From Spirosoma terrae (lineage in GTDB: Bacteria > Bacteroidota > Bacteroidia > Cytophagales > Spirosomataceae): a DNA stretch of 64,000 nt. The number at the start of each line of letters is the position of its first letter. The stretch's first letter is position 1. Position numbers and translations under genes: made by a program. Below are positions 1-9,653 of the stretch, one piece after another. The stretch covers positions 62,001 through 126,000 of the forward strand of contig NZ_JAAFZH010000005.1 in NCBI RefSeq assembly GCF_010435915.1. The letters run 5' to 3'. The notes under the pieces are model-generated. The model made no database searches, was not told where the DNA came from, and was given only the letters and a program-made list of their open reading frames with translations.

Positions 1-128
1 GTATATACATTTAATTGTTCGAAAATGTTTCAAAACATTTAAATTTTTTGAGTAGTAACGGAAGGGAATGCTAATTGTTTTAGGGAAAAGGCTGTTTATC
101 AGCGTGTTAGGTATGGATTGAGGATGAA

Positions 129-166
129 AAATAAGGATTGGAGTACTGCAACCCCAATCCTTATTT
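129..166 (-). terminator. Rho-independent terminator of the ScyD/E-like gene
   Basis: Two 13-bp arms (129-141 and 154-166) are exact reverse complements with a 12-nt loop. Read on the minus strand the second arm runs into TTATTTTTC. It lies about 30 bp past the stop of the leftward gene ending at 199. Bases 1-128 hold no gene I can support. Confidence 0.8.
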
Positions 167-198
167 ATAAAAAACGCCCGCTAAAACGGTATTACTAA

Positions 199-1260
199 TT
201 AATTCGAGCCCGATAGTCTGACTATAATACCTGGACCGTAGTATAACAATAAGTACGTATCGGCAGCAGCAGTACTCAGCATAATATCGACCGGGGTGAT
301 GGCGGGTGTAAACAGACTGGTAGCAGGGTTGTCGCCTTTAGCAACCCGACCAGGTGTAGAGAAACCAAACTCTGTTGCGATGAGCTTACCCCCTGGCGTA
401 AAGGTTAGATCGGTTAAACCCGAAAAACCTGACTTGTAAGCTGTTGGCGTAACCGGAGCTGACGCTGTTCCACTGACCTGATAAATCGAGGCAATTCCTG
501 TTGGGAATGGGAAACCGCCCAATGTACTGACGTAGAAATTAGTACCATCGAAAACAATGCCACTGGGAACAGCGTCGATTGTGGGCGGCCCCATTGGCGC
601 ACTGGGATACGTCGGATTAGTGTAATCGGGGAATACCGCATAAACGCTTAACGCGCCACTGGTCATGTTTCGACGGATAATAGCGTTTGCACCAGCATCA
701 ACAATAAATAAGTCGTTATTGGGGCCAAAAGTCAGGTTATAAGGATTCGAGTCCTTATCATCTGGAGCGTTCGGGTGGGCGTTTCGAACAAATGTACCAA
801 TATCAATGCCTGTCAGCGAGCTGGCTGCAATAGGTGTGCTGACGCCCGGTGTAAAGCTGGAAACATCCACAATGTAGAGTTTTTCTTCTACGCCATGCAA
901 AATATACAGCTTACCTTCTCTGTAGAGAAGGTGATTGAGCCCTTCCGGTGAATTTTCAGGACTAATGGCTGATACAAAACCCGTAATGGCCGGATAGACC
1001 GTACCGGATGGCGTAATCACTGATACCTGCCCGTTGTTGACCGTTCCACTGCCGGCTTCAGTAACCCACACATTTCCTTTGGGGTCGTCAGTTAGTCCGA
1101 TTGGCGACCGAAGTCCACTGGCAAAAGGTGGTCCCTGAACAGCAGCTAACGTAGTGGGATCAGGAATTCGGTGGTCCTGGCAGCTATCGAGTAAAAGAAT
1201 GAAACAACTAACAACCAGTAAAACCCGGAAAGAGGATAAGGTAGAACGCTGCATTTTCAT
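199..1260 (-). CDS. ScyD/ScyE family beta-propeller-like lipoprotein
   Basis: 353 aa. The N-terminus has a basic start, a hydrophobic stretch (about residues 12-24) and the lipobox-like LLDSC, so it is probably a lipoprotein exported by Sec. The body has repeated NHL/SMP-30-like strands: GLRSPIGLTDDPKGNVWVTE near residue 50, NPYNLTFGPNNDLFIVDAG near 172 and GLTDLTFTPGGKLIATEFG near 280. This matches the ScyD/ScyE family, which in cyanobacteria lies in scytonemin clusters but is widespread in Bacteroidota without a known role. No scytonemin genes are nearby, so I assign no pathway. It is monocistronic with its own terminator. The start ATG at 1260 is followed by a second ATG two codons on. Confidence 0.75.
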   Translation of the reverse strand: MKMQRSTLSSFRVLLVVSCFILLLDSCQDHRIPDPTTLAAVQGPPFASGLRSPIGLTDDPKGNVWVTEAGSGTVNNGQVSVITPSGTVYPAITGFVSAISPENSPEGLNHLLYREGKLYILHGVEEKLYIVDVSSFTPGVSTPIAASSLTGIDIGTFVRNAHPNAPDDKDSNPYNLTFGPNNDLFIVDAGANAIIRRNMTSGALSVYAVFPDYTNPTYPSAPMGPPTIDAVPSGIVFDGTNFYVSTLGGFPFPTGIASIYQVSGTASAPVTPTAYKSGFSGLTDLTFTPGGKLIATEFGFSTPGRVAKGDNPATSLFTPAITPVDIMLSTAAADTYLLLYYGPGIIVRLSGSN

Positions 1261-1618
1261 AACTAATCAAGTTAAAAAAAGGATGAATAAGGATGTATTT
1301 GGATACGGATTAAAGATAGGCTAATAGTCTGACTTACATATTTATTAGATTCCTGAAAGGCCTTGATTGTTAGTAACCGGTATTTGTTTTTTTAGAAGTG
1401 CAGGTAATGTAGAATGGGTAGTGAGTAAACAGAGTTATTCCTGAAAAATAAAAGGAGCTTGTACGGTCAGGAATTTGACCCGTATGGGTAGAAAATGAGG
1501 TAAATGCCGCTTGCAGACTATAGGCTAAAAAGCCGGTGCTAAAACAGTATAATGTGCGTATTTTTCGGCACCTTTGCCAGCACTTTTTTGTTCTATTTGT
1601 ATATCAACTCATTAAAAA
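1261..1618. other. Divergent intergenic region
   Basis: This 358-bp AT-rich gap lies between the leftward lipoprotein gene and the rightward DUF4494 gene and should hold both promoters. I see no ORF or long repeat. A weak promoter-like CACCTTTG lies near 1570, about 50 bp upstream of the DUF4494 start. Confidence 0.5.
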
Positions 1619-2131
1619 ATGCCCAACTGGTTTCTCGGAAAAATCCGTTATCAGCAGCCTATTGACGATTCGAACGTAGGGTCGCGGAATGAAGAATTTA
1701 TCAAGCAAAAGACAGTCACAGAGGCTTATCTGGTTGATGCCGTGAGCTATACCGACGCCGAAACCCGATTATATCAGGAGATTGCAGCAAACACACCTGA
1801 CTTCGAAATTACCAATATCTCCCGCATGAAGCTGGCCGATGTATTTCATCATGAAGATGGTGGAGAAGTTTGGTACAAGGTGAAAGCCATGTTCATCACT
1901 GACGACGAAAAAACGGGAAAACAGAAGAAGACACCAAGCGTGATGCTGGTGAACGGCGAAAATCCAAAACAGGCTTATGAACGTGTTGAGCACAGTTTAA
2001 AAACGGCGCTTGATCCATTTGAAATAACGGATGTAAACACGACGAAGATTCTCGAAATTTTCCCGTATAACGAAGAAGACCGGCGCAATCTAAGGCCACT
2101 GAGCGAGATTGTTCAGGCTGCAGAAAACTAA
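1619..2131 (+). CDS. DUF4494 family protein
   Basis: 170 aa, soluble, no signal peptide or membrane segment. The opening MPNWFLGKIRYQ, the central VTEAYLVDAVSYTDAETRLY and the later block about AYERVEHSLKT and TKILEIFPY match the DUF4494 family, small cytoplasmic proteins common in Bacteroidota. No reaction is known. It stands alone, with a terminator directly downstream. Normal length for the family. Confidence 0.85.
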   Translation: MPNWFLGKIRYQQPIDDSNVGSRNEEFIKQKTVTEAYLVDAVSYTDAETRLYQEIAANTPDFEITNISRMKLADVFHHEDGGEVWYKVKAMFITDDEKTGKQKKTPSVMLVNGENPKQAYERVEHSLKTALDPFEITDVNTTKILEIFPYNEEDRRNLRPLSEIVQAAEN

Positions 2132-2144
2132 AATGAATGAAAGG

Positions 2145-2191
2145 ATAGTCCTTACACCGCTTCTGTTTTGACGAGGCCGTGTAAGGACTAT
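2145..2191. terminator. Bidirectional terminator hairpin
   Basis: The 13-bp arms 2145-2157 (ATAGTCCTTACAC) and 2179-2191 are exact reverse complements around a 21-nt loop and are followed by TTTTTATTA. The hairpin lies between the convergent DUF4494 gene and the large FG-GAP gene and can serve both. Confidence 0.85.
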
Positions 2192-2196
2192 TTTTA

Positions 2197-5100
2197 TTAC
2201 CTGCTTACTACTGTTTCCTGATTGAGTTCCTGCCGTTTTTTGCCTTTGGAATCGATAATCTCAACTGATTTTACTTGTGGATCGATGAGCAAAACCCGAG
2301 CTGACTGCGACAGGAAGGAGTTACCGTAGTTAAATTCTATCTTCTGTTTTTTGCCATTGCCAAATGTCAGTATGGCAGAAACATCCATAGACCGGAGACG
2401 TAGTGATGGAACCGGTTTGTTGTTGCGGAAAACGCATAAACGTCCACGGTTCTGCGTAGCTACAAGAAGCTGGTGCCCGTCGGTGGTTGCCATTTGAGCC
2501 AGCCCTTTGGCATTGCCCGGTACGTAAAAACCGCTGGTGGCAATATTCTGAGCCGAAAACCCGCCTTTGCCATCGCCTTTTAGCCACAGACCGTTGAGGG
2601 CGTCGTACCGCCCCATAGAAACCTCACCACTAAAATCATTACCAACCAGCATTACGTCCAGGTTGCCATCGCGATCAACGTCATCCGCAACCATCCCGAA
2701 AATGGGCGCTAATTGCGCAGACGTTGGTAAGGCATGGACGGCAAACGTACCATCGCCTTTATTTTCGATAAACGCTGACTGAAGATAATTAGCTTCAAGC
2801 AGTAGCGCCTGCGATCGCTCTTCGGGGGTCAGGAGTTTGTCGATACTGGCCTGCGTAAAGTCCTTATACAGCGGAAAGCGTCTGCGTATCGCAATCATCT
2901 GCTTAATAAGGTCGTCGCGGCCATGAAATGTAAATTCGCGACTTACGCCCTTTTCATCGGGAATAAAAATGGTTGGAATGGCGTCGTAGAAGCCGTTATT
3001 ATCAAAATCGGCGGCATACATACGTACTGGCTCTTTGTCGCTGGCATGCATCCGGGAGTTCTGGCCGAGATTTCCGGCGATGTAATCCATATCGCCGTCG
3101 CTGTCAAAGTCACCAGCAACCAGTGAGTTCCACCAGCCTTTTTGCGCCTGAAGCTTACAGTCGGCGACCTGTAGTTTACCCTGGTTATTTTTGAGAACAG
3201 TCAATGGCATAAATTCGCCCGCCAGCATCAGATCAGGCCATCCATCGTTATCGTAATCCGTCCAGAGGGCATCGCAAACCAGTCCCAGATTTTGCAGGGC
3301 AGGCGCTACCGTTTTTGTTACGTCCGTAAACTTGGGTTGACCGGGTTTTGAATCGTTTCGGAATATAAAACTGGAAACGGGTTTAGGATAATGGTCAGGT
3401 TCGACACGGCCGCCAACAAATAAGTCGAGGTCGCCATCCCGATCGAAATCAATGGCTTTGACGCACGATTTACTGACGGTGCAGTTGGGCAAAGCAGTCG
3501 CGTCTCGGGTAAACCCTCCTTTACCATCGTTTATATACAACCGGTCCTGAAAAACAGTAGAATTGGCATTTCCTTCAATGCTGCCGCTGACAACGTAAAG
3601 ATCAAGGTCGCCATCGCCATCGGCATCGAATAGAAGCGTCCCCATGTCTTCTTCGGCTTTATCTTTCGCACCGGCAATACCACCAACAATAGGGGTAGGT
3701 ATAGCCGCTTCTGGCAATAGATCTTTTTCTATAAACGCTCCTGTGCTGGTCTGAATCAGGAAACGGCCCTTGTTCATGCGTGAGCCACCGATAAACATAT
3801 CATCGAGCCCATCGCCCGTTACGTCACCGATCGATACGGCGGGTGCAAATTGAGAGAGCTTATGGGGTAATAATTTCTGCGTATTGAAGTCAATATATTC
3901 TGGCTCCGTATGCTGATACGTAACGTTGAGTGAATCGGTTACTTCCGTAAACAAGGTTTTAGGAGGCTGAACAGACTGGACAGGTTCATGAGCATTACGG
4001 ACATCGACAGTGAGCACCTGATTCGTTTTAACAATACGTAGCGTCTGTTGCTTTTGCGGGTTTCCGTTAAGACCGGGCCAGATGATACGTACTTCATCGA
4101 TTGTCTCGACGGCACCCAGACCGAAGTGACCGACCTGTTCCATCGTCGATAAATAACCCCGGTAGGGGCTGTGTTCATACACTTGTTGCTTGTGACCGTT
4201 GGCTTTGCCTTTATCATAGTAGATTTCAACGATGGCACCCAGACCCATTCGATTCTGGGCTTCGCCAACGAATTTGATACGCAGGTAATTCGATTGAGCC
4301 GCTTTGCTTTCAACAAGGTTGTTACGGTACACAAAGGCTGAATCATTGACATTGTTCACTACGTAATCTACGTCGCCGTCGTTGTCCAGGTCGCCGTAAG
4401 CCGCTCCGTTAGAGAAGGACGGAGTAGCCAGCCCCCATTTCTGTGTTACGTCTTCAAAGGTGAGATCGCCTTTATTTCTGAAGGCATAATTATTGATTTT
4501 AACTTCCGGGATCTGGGCCAGCATAAACGACTTCGTGGCAACGCGTTCGCTTTCTGCCCGGAAAGAGCCGAAATCACGATCGGTTACGTCCTTTGGAAAG
4601 CCATTCGTTACCAATAGATCGCGATAACCGTCGTGGTCAAAATCCAAGAGTGTAGGTGCCCAGCTCCAGTCGGTTTCTGCTATATCGCTGAAAAGGCTGA
4701 TTTCGCTAAATACCGGATGCCATCCCGACTGCGTAGGGGCTAGTCCCTGATTCAGCTGAAGCGTATTGCGGGTATATTGATAGGTGTGCTTAAATTGCTC
4801 GTTGTTCAGGTAGGTCTGGTAATTATTAGCACCCATGAGCATTTTTTTGCGGGAATTATCGCGGGGAAGCATATCAACCGCTACGATATCGGCCAGCCCG
4901 TCATTATTAATATCGGCTACGTCGTTCCCCATGGCCGCTCCACTGGTATGTTTCAGATACTGGGGTGCCTGATCGAGGAAACCCATATGGCGGTTGCTGG
5001 CGTCATGGCGATTGATGTATAACAGATCGTCGCTCAGGTAGTCGTTCGTCACATAAACGTCTTTCCAGCCATCCCGGTTGATGTCAGTAATGTTTAACCC

Positions 5101-5841
5101 TAAGCCATAGCCTTCACTCAAAATACCTTCCGCTTTAGAAACATTGGTAAAGACAGGGTGACCAAGCGCCGGATTGGGGTCGTTCCGGTAAAGCCGGTCG
5201 GTCGTGGGCGACGAACCGTCGAGAATTCGGTCCCGGTAAGCGTTCGGGTTTTCTTCAATCGTGTTGGTAAGAACGTAGAGGTCTAAATCGCCATCATTGT
5301 CATAGTCGAAAAAGGCCGCGTTTGTCGTATGTCCATCATCAGCAATACCATACTCTTTAGCCATCTCGCGGAAAACCGGTGCTTCGCCATTCCTGGAGCC
5401 CTGATTGACGAACAGCATATTTTCCCGTTTAGCGGCTATCTTGCTTACCGTGGCTCCAACGTAAATATCCAGCCATCCATCGTTATTAATATCGACCAGC
5501 GCCACGCCTGAACACCATTTGCCATTGCCGCTAACGCCTGCTTTTTCGGTAATATCGTCAAATTTGAAATCGCCTTTGTTGATGTAAAGTCGGTTCGATA
5601 CCTGATTTCCCGTAAAAAAAATATCGGCCAGCCCATCATTATTGAAGTCGCCGATGGCTGTTCCGCCACCGTTATAGACGTATTCAAAGTCGATGATATT
5701 CATGGTATCGTTTTCCGTAATGCGATTGGAAAACGTAATGCCGGTTTCACTGGCTGGTAGCGACGAAAAAAGTGGTTTGTCGCAAGCGGTTAAAAGGAGT
5801 GCAACGCTGGAAAAAAAGAGAATAGAGAGAGTATTTCTCAC
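2197..5841 (-). CDS. FG-GAP/VCBS repeat lipoprotein with ASPIC/UnbV domain
   Basis: 1214 aa when started at the GTG at 5841. This start gives a compact lipoprotein signal (RNTLSILFFSSVALLLTAC, Cys about residue 20), whereas the open frame upstream to 5913 adds 24 residues that do not resemble a leader. The protein carries many calcium-binding-type DxDxDGxxD motifs (DFNNDGLADIF, DYDNDGDLDLY, DADGDGDLDLY, DFDRDGDLDLF, DVDRDGNLDVM), typical of FG-GAP/VCBS beta-propellers. A central region with NYLRIKFVG and GLGAVETIDEVRIIWPG fits ASPIC/UnbV. Such large surface lipoproteins are frequent in Bacteroidota and are thought to bind ligands or polysaccharides. No substrate can be inferred here. Confidence 0.8.
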   Translation of the reverse strand: MRNTLSILFFSSVALLLTACDKPLFSSLPASETGITFSNRITENDTMNIIDFEYVYNGGGTAIGDFNNDGLADIFFTGNQVSNRLYINKGDFKFDDITEKAGVSGNGKWCSGVALVDINNDGWLDIYVGATVSKIAAKRENMLFVNQGSRNGEAPVFREMAKEYGIADDGHTTNAAFFDYDNDGDLDLYVLTNTIEENPNAYRDRILDGSSPTTDRLYRNDPNPALGHPVFTNVSKAEGILSEGYGLGLNITDINRDGWKDVYVTNDYLSDDLLYINRHDASNRHMGFLDQAPQYLKHTSGAAMGNDVADINNDGLADIVAVDMLPRDNSRKKMLMGANNYQTYLNNEQFKHTYQYTRNTLQLNQGLAPTQSGWHPVFSEISLFSDIAETDWSWAPTLLDFDHDGYRDLLVTNGFPKDVTDRDFGSFRAESERVATKSFMLAQIPEVKINNYAFRNKGDLTFEDVTQKWGLATPSFSNGAAYGDLDNDGDVDYVVNNVNDSAFVYRNNLVESKAAQSNYLRIKFVGEAQNRMGLGAIVEIYYDKGKANGHKQQVYEHSPYRGYLSTMEQVGHFGLGAVETIDEVRIIWPGLNGNPQKQQTLRIVKTNQVLTVDVRNAHEPVQSVQPPKTLFTEVTDSLNVTYQHTEPEYIDFNTQKLLPHKLSQFAPAVSIGDVTGDGLDDMFIGGSRMNKGRFLIQTSTGAFIEKDLLPEAAIPTPIVGGIAGAKDKAEEDMGTLLFDADGDGDLDLYVVSGSIEGNANSTVFQDRLYINDGKGGFTRDATALPNCTVSKSCVKAIDFDRDGDLDLFVGGRVEPDHYPKPVSSFIFRNDSKPGQPKFTDVTKTVAPALQNLGLVCDALWTDYDNDGWPDLMLAGEFMPLTVLKNNQGKLQVADCKLQAQKGWWNSLVAGDFDSDGDMDYIAGNLGQNSRMHASDKEPVRMYAADFDNNGFYDAIPTIFIPDEKGVSREFTFHGRDDLIKQMIAIRRRFPLYKDFTQASIDKLLTPEERSQALLLEANYLQSAFIENKGDGTFAVHALPTSAQLAPIFGMVADDVDRDGNLDVMLVGNDFSGEVSMGRYDALNGLWLKGDGKGGFSAQNIATSGFYVPGNAKGLAQMATTDGHQLLVATQNRGRLCVFRNNKPVPSLRLRSMDVSAILTFGNGKKQKIEFNYGNSFLSQSARVLLIDPQVKSVEIIDSKGKKRQELNQETVVSR

Positions 5842-6039
5842 GGTTAAGCCAAGTCTGTTACTAGAATCAATATAAGCAAAAATACGACTGTAGTAAGATA
5901 TTTCATAAATCATCCTGGGCTTATGGAGCTATTAGGCTCCGTTTTCTTTACAGAATTGCAAACCTGACTTACAAAATTGCGGGGATTGCGGGCAGGGAGC
6001 TTGGTTTTACAGAGAACCATTTTTACTTTTGGGCCAGAT

Positions 6040-6495
6040 ATGAAACGCAATCTGTTACAACTATTCCACGTATTAATGGCCTGTGTCGTGCTGCTGAGCA
6101 GTACGGGTTTCGGGCTGGTGGAACATTCGTGCCAGATGCGGGGCAAAAAGAAAACAATCGTTGTTGCTTTCAGTGATGCCGGGACGCAGACGAATTGTGG
6201 TAAACATGAACCCGCTGCCCCTTCCGATCAGATTGTCTTAAAAAAGACGGACTGTTGCCAGGATGATCAACGCTACGAAAACGTAGATGTCAATTCGTCG
6301 CTCAGTCAGCTGGTTGCCAAATTTGTCAAGAACGTAACAGAATCGATACTGGTTGGCGTAACGGCTATGCTGGCCTGGATCGTCGAATGGATTTTTGACC
6401 GGAGCGCATCGCTTTCGGCCCAGTTATCGTCGTATTCTCCTCCTTCGTTGTCCGGGCGTGATATTCTGACGCTCGTTCGTACCCTTCTTATTTGA
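6040..6495 (+). CDS. HYC_CC_PP family protein
   Basis: 151 aa from the ATG at 6040. The ORF is open further upstream to 5977, but only this start places the hydrophobic leader (MKRNLLQLFHVLMACVVLLSSTGFG) at the N-terminus. Diagnostic motifs are EHSC (residues 28-31), DCC (71-73) and a C-terminal SPP, defining the HYC_CC_PP family, small exported proteins of unknown function in Bacteroidota that often sit beside metal-responsive TonB receptors. Here it is the first gene of a rightward group with a TonB receptor and copper/HMA genes. A role in metal handling is inference from the paired Cys and the neighbours. Confidence 0.75.
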   Translation: MKRNLLQLFHVLMACVVLLSSTGFGLVEHSCQMRGKKKTIVVAFSDAGTQTNCGKHEPAAPSDQIVLKKTDCCQDDQRYENVDVNSSLSQLVAKFVKNVTESILVGVTAMLAWIVEWIFDRSASLSAQLSSYSPPSLSGRDILTLVRTLLI

Positions 6496-6572
6496 GCTGT
6501 TGATGAAACGGGTTTTGCCTATACCAATATGGTATGGGTCGATTCTGATTTTACTCAATAATCAACGGACTC

Positions 6573-8876
6573 ATGCATTATTTTTTTACATGGATTGCCG
6601 TGTTGGCTATGTGGCCAGCGTTGGGTCAATCTATTCCAGGTTCTGAAACACAGACGCCCCCTTCACCTGAGCCTAGTCTGGCTACCGTCAGTGGTTTCGT
6701 TGGCGAAACAGTTAACGGTAAACAAGTTCCACTGGTAGGGGCAACCCTACACTGGGCTGGTACCACCAACGGAACGGTGACCGATTCGATAGGACACTTT
6801 TCTCTGTTGGCTCATTCAACGGTTAAACAGCTCATCGTTAGCTACGTAGGGTATCAATCCGATACGATAACCGTCGACAACCCGGCTGCTACGCTTTCCA
6901 TTATTTTACGTTCCGAGAAGACGCTTCAGGAGGTAACCGTATCAGGAGCGCCCGGTCAGATTGATCGTATCAATCCTATTCAGACGGAATTTATTACGCA
7001 GCGAACGTTGGCTAAAGCCGCCTGTTGTAATCTGTCTGAAAGTTTCGAAACTAATGCATCGGTGAGCGTATCGTATAGTGATGCCGTTACGGGTGCCAGA
7101 CAGATTCAGTTTCTTGGCCTGGGTGGTCAATACGTTCAGACCAATGTGGAGAATATTCCGACTGTACGCGGTTTGGCTACTACGTTTGGTCTCAATTATA
7201 TTCCAGGAACCTGGATTACGAGCATTGATGTAGGTAAGGGTGCCGGATCGGTGGTGAACGGCTACGAGTCGATGAGTGGGCAGATGAACGTAGAGCTACA
7301 AAAGCCCGACGACCGCCAATACCTGTTTTTAAACGGATACGTCAATAGCTTCGGTCGGGCCGAAGGAAACGTTAACTGGTCTACGCCACTACGTATCAAA
7401 CGTAATAATCTGGCTAATCGGGCGGCTGCCGATTCAAAATGGAGTATGGGTGTACTGGGCCATGTGAGCGCACTACGTACTGAAATCGATCAGAACAACG
7501 ATGGTTTTCGCGATTTGCCGCTCTATACACAAGTCAACCTGATTAACCGCTACAAATATAGCGGTGAGCGATTTATGGCTCAGTTTGGGGTAAAAGCGCT
7601 GTATGAAGATCGGGATGGCGGGCAATTATCTCGGTTTGGTGAGTCGCGCTATAGCTTCTTAAATACGACAAAGCGGCTCGAATTTTTCTCGAAAACGGCC
7701 AGACTTTACCCGGATAAGCCTTATAAGGGGCTAGGGCTGATTCTGAATGGTGTTCATCATGAGCAGTCAGCGCGTTTTGGGTATTCGCCTTACGATGGCC
7801 GCCAGCAGACATTGTACGCTAATCTGATCTATCAGACAATTATCGATAATACCAATCATACTATAAAGGCTGGGCTGAGTTACCTGCTCGATGATTATCG
7901 GGAAAACTATAAGGCGATCAATACGGCACGGACCGAGTCAGTACCGGGCGCATTTGCTGAATATACGTACACCTATCCAGAGAAGTTAACCCTCGTGTTG
8001 GGTGGTCGGTTTGATTATCACAATCTGTTCGGCGGGCAATGGACTACACGGGCGCACATTAAATACAACCTGAGTCCGAATCTGGCGCTACGTGCTTCGG
8101 CTGGGCGAGGTTTCCGGGTTCCGAATCCGTTTGCGGAGAATTTCGGCTATCTGGTTAGCTCACGGACAGTCTATTTAGACGAGCAACTTCGGCCCGAAGT
8201 GTCCTGGAACTATGGGGTTAGCCTGACGAACGATTTTTCTGTATTCAGCAAAAAAGCCTCTATCGTTATTGACTACCACCGTACTACGTTTCAGAATCAA
8301 CTCATTGTCGATGTAGAGCATCCTCGCGAATTGCATCTCTATAATTTGCGCGGCCCTTCGTATGCCAATAGTTTCCAGGCAGAAGTTAACATTCAACCGG
8401 CCAAACGCGTCGAGGTAAAAGCCGCTTATCGCTTATTTGATGTACAACAAAGCATGGGAGGGATGTTTGGCGAAGAACGGTTGCTACCCAAAATGATGGT
8501 CAGCCGAGATCGGGTTTTACTGAATGCGGGTTACGCGTTGCCGTACGACAAGTGGAAGTTTGACGCTACGTTGCAATGGAATGGTCCCCGGCGGATTCCC
8601 TATCTGAAGGAAGGCTATGTGCATACGACGTATCAGAATATGCCGACCGACTATGCGCCCGGTTTCTACAATCTGAATGCTCAGGTTAGCCGGGCCTTCC
8701 GAAGCGGTTGGGAAATTTATCTGGGTGGCGAAAACCTGACCGGCTTCCGACAGCAGGACCCGATTGTAGCACCGAATGACCCATTTGGCCAGAACTTCGA
8801 TGCCGGAGCACGCGTATGGGGTCCCGTGACGGGACAAATGATTTACCTGGGCTTTCGATTCAAACCTCAAACCTAG
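6573..8876 (+). CDS. TonB-dependent receptor of the copper/HMA module
   Basis: 767 aa outer-membrane receptor. After a signal peptide (MHYFFTWIAVLAMWPALGQS) comes a carboxypeptidase-regulatory-like beta-sandwich (about residues 38-112, with TVSGFVGETVNGKQVPLVGA and LIVSYVGYQSDTITV). A plug domain follows (about 115-240, with IDVGKGAGSVVNGYESMSGQ), then a beta-barrel ending in the usual aromatic C-terminus (YLGFRFKPQT). The TonB/ExbBD system would energise uptake through it. Placement between a HYC_CC_PP protein and an HMA-AraC regulator suggests a metal or metal-chelate substrate. That is inferred from context only. Confidence 0.85.
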   Translation: MHYFFTWIAVLAMWPALGQSIPGSETQTPPSPEPSLATVSGFVGETVNGKQVPLVGATLHWAGTTNGTVTDSIGHFSLLAHSTVKQLIVSYVGYQSDTITVDNPAATLSIILRSEKTLQEVTVSGAPGQIDRINPIQTEFITQRTLAKAACCNLSESFETNASVSVSYSDAVTGARQIQFLGLGGQYVQTNVENIPTVRGLATTFGLNYIPGTWITSIDVGKGAGSVVNGYESMSGQMNVELQKPDDRQYLFLNGYVNSFGRAEGNVNWSTPLRIKRNNLANRAAADSKWSMGVLGHVSALRTEIDQNNDGFRDLPLYTQVNLINRYKYSGERFMAQFGVKALYEDRDGGQLSRFGESRYSFLNTTKRLEFFSKTARLYPDKPYKGLGLILNGVHHEQSARFGYSPYDGRQQTLYANLIYQTIIDNTNHTIKAGLSYLLDDYRENYKAINTARTESVPGAFAEYTYTYPEKLTLVLGGRFDYHNLFGGQWTTRAHIKYNLSPNLALRASAGRGFRVPNPFAENFGYLVSSRTVYLDEQLRPEVSWNYGVSLTNDFSVFSKKASIVIDYHRTTFQNQLIVDVEHPRELHLYNLRGPSYANSFQAEVNIQPAKRVEVKAAYRLFDVQQSMGGMFGEERLLPKMMVSRDRVLLNAGYALPYDKWKFDATLQWNGPRRIPYLKEGYVHTTYQNMPTDYAPGFYNLNAQVSRAFRSGWEIYLGGENLTGFRQQDPIVAPNDPFGQNFDAGARVWGPVTGQMIYLGFRFKPQT

Positions 8877-8967
8877 ACCGGGATTTACCGGATTTTGTTT
8901 TCGCTTCTTTGAAGCGCTATAGGCATTAACAAAATTCGATTAATCCTAAAATCCGCTAAATCCCGGT
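8877..8967 (+). terminator. Inverted repeat after the TonB receptor gene
   Basis: Arms 8877-8896 and 8948-8967 are reverse complements at 19 of 20 positions, with a 51-nt interval that contains a smaller GCTTC/GAAGC hairpin. The repeat starts right after the receptor stop codon. It could act as a terminator or mRNA-stabilising structure before the regulator gene at 8982. There is no strong T-run. Confidence 0.5.
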
Positions 8968-8981
8968 TCAGAAGTTTTACT

Positions 8982-9548
8982 ATGACACTGACAATTCGAA
9001 ATATGGTGTGCGACCGCTGTAAGCGTGTTGTTCGCGAAGAACTGGAAAAGTTAGGGCTGGTAGTCGATCGGGTTGACCTGGGGGAAGCCGACGTAGCACC
9101 TTTACCGGCTACCGTTACGCTCGACCAGGTCCGGGAGACCTTACAGGCGAATGGTTTTGATCTGGTTGAGGACCGGAAACAGTCGCTAGTGGAACACATG
9201 AAAGTGTTGCTGATCAACGAAATACAGCATTTGAAAGGAGATCGCCTGGCTACCGAAAATTATTCGACCTTCCTGGAGCGTAAACTGGGCTATGAGTATT
9301 CGTATTTAAGCGGTCTGTTTTCGGCCAGTGAGGGCCAAACGGTTGAGAAATATAGTATCGGTCTGAAAATCGAGAAGGTAAAAGAGTGGTTGCGCTACGA
9401 TGAGCTGACGTTAAGTGAGATTGCGTGGCGGCTCGGTTACAGTAGTGTACAGCACCTTTCGAACCAGTTCCGACAGGTGACGGGGCAAACGCCGGGACAA
9501 TTTCGGAAAGCGGCCGATACACCCCGCCGAACTCTTGATTCGATTTGA
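8982..9548 (+). CDS. HMA-like domain fused to AraC-type regulator
   Basis: 188 aa, cytoplasmic. The N-terminal 70 residues resemble a heavy-metal-associated ferredoxin-like domain with a CxxC metal site (MVCDRC, C10 and C13). The C-terminal half is an AraC/XylS double helix-turn-helix (about 85-180) with the signature LTLSEIAWRLGYSSVQHLSN and FRQVTGQTPGQFRK. The likely role is a metal-sensing activator: the CxxC domain would bind Cu(I) or a similar soft metal and the HTH would control the adjacent receptor and copper genes. Metal identity and targets are inference. The family is seen in Bacteroidota next to copper genes. Confidence 0.8.
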   Translation: MTLTIRNMVCDRCKRVVREELEKLGLVVDRVDLGEADVAPLPATVTLDQVRETLQANGFDLVEDRKQSLVEHMKVLLINEIQHLKGDRLATENYSTFLERKLGYEYSYLSGLFSASEGQTVEKYSIGLKIEKVKEWLRYDELTLSEIAWRLGYSSVQHLSNQFRQVTGQTPGQFRKAADTPRRTLDSI

Positions 9549-9653
9549 AGAGGCTTGTTAGACCGGCCCATAATTATGTAAAAACCGAACCGGATTAGCC
9601 AGGTTATTTTACCAGACCAATGGTGGTCGGTTCATCTAAACTCAACTACGATT

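Noticed and set aside
199-1260. Scytonemin biosynthesis gene
   Set aside because: Only a family name; no other scytonemin genes nearby and the family is common in organisms without the pigment.
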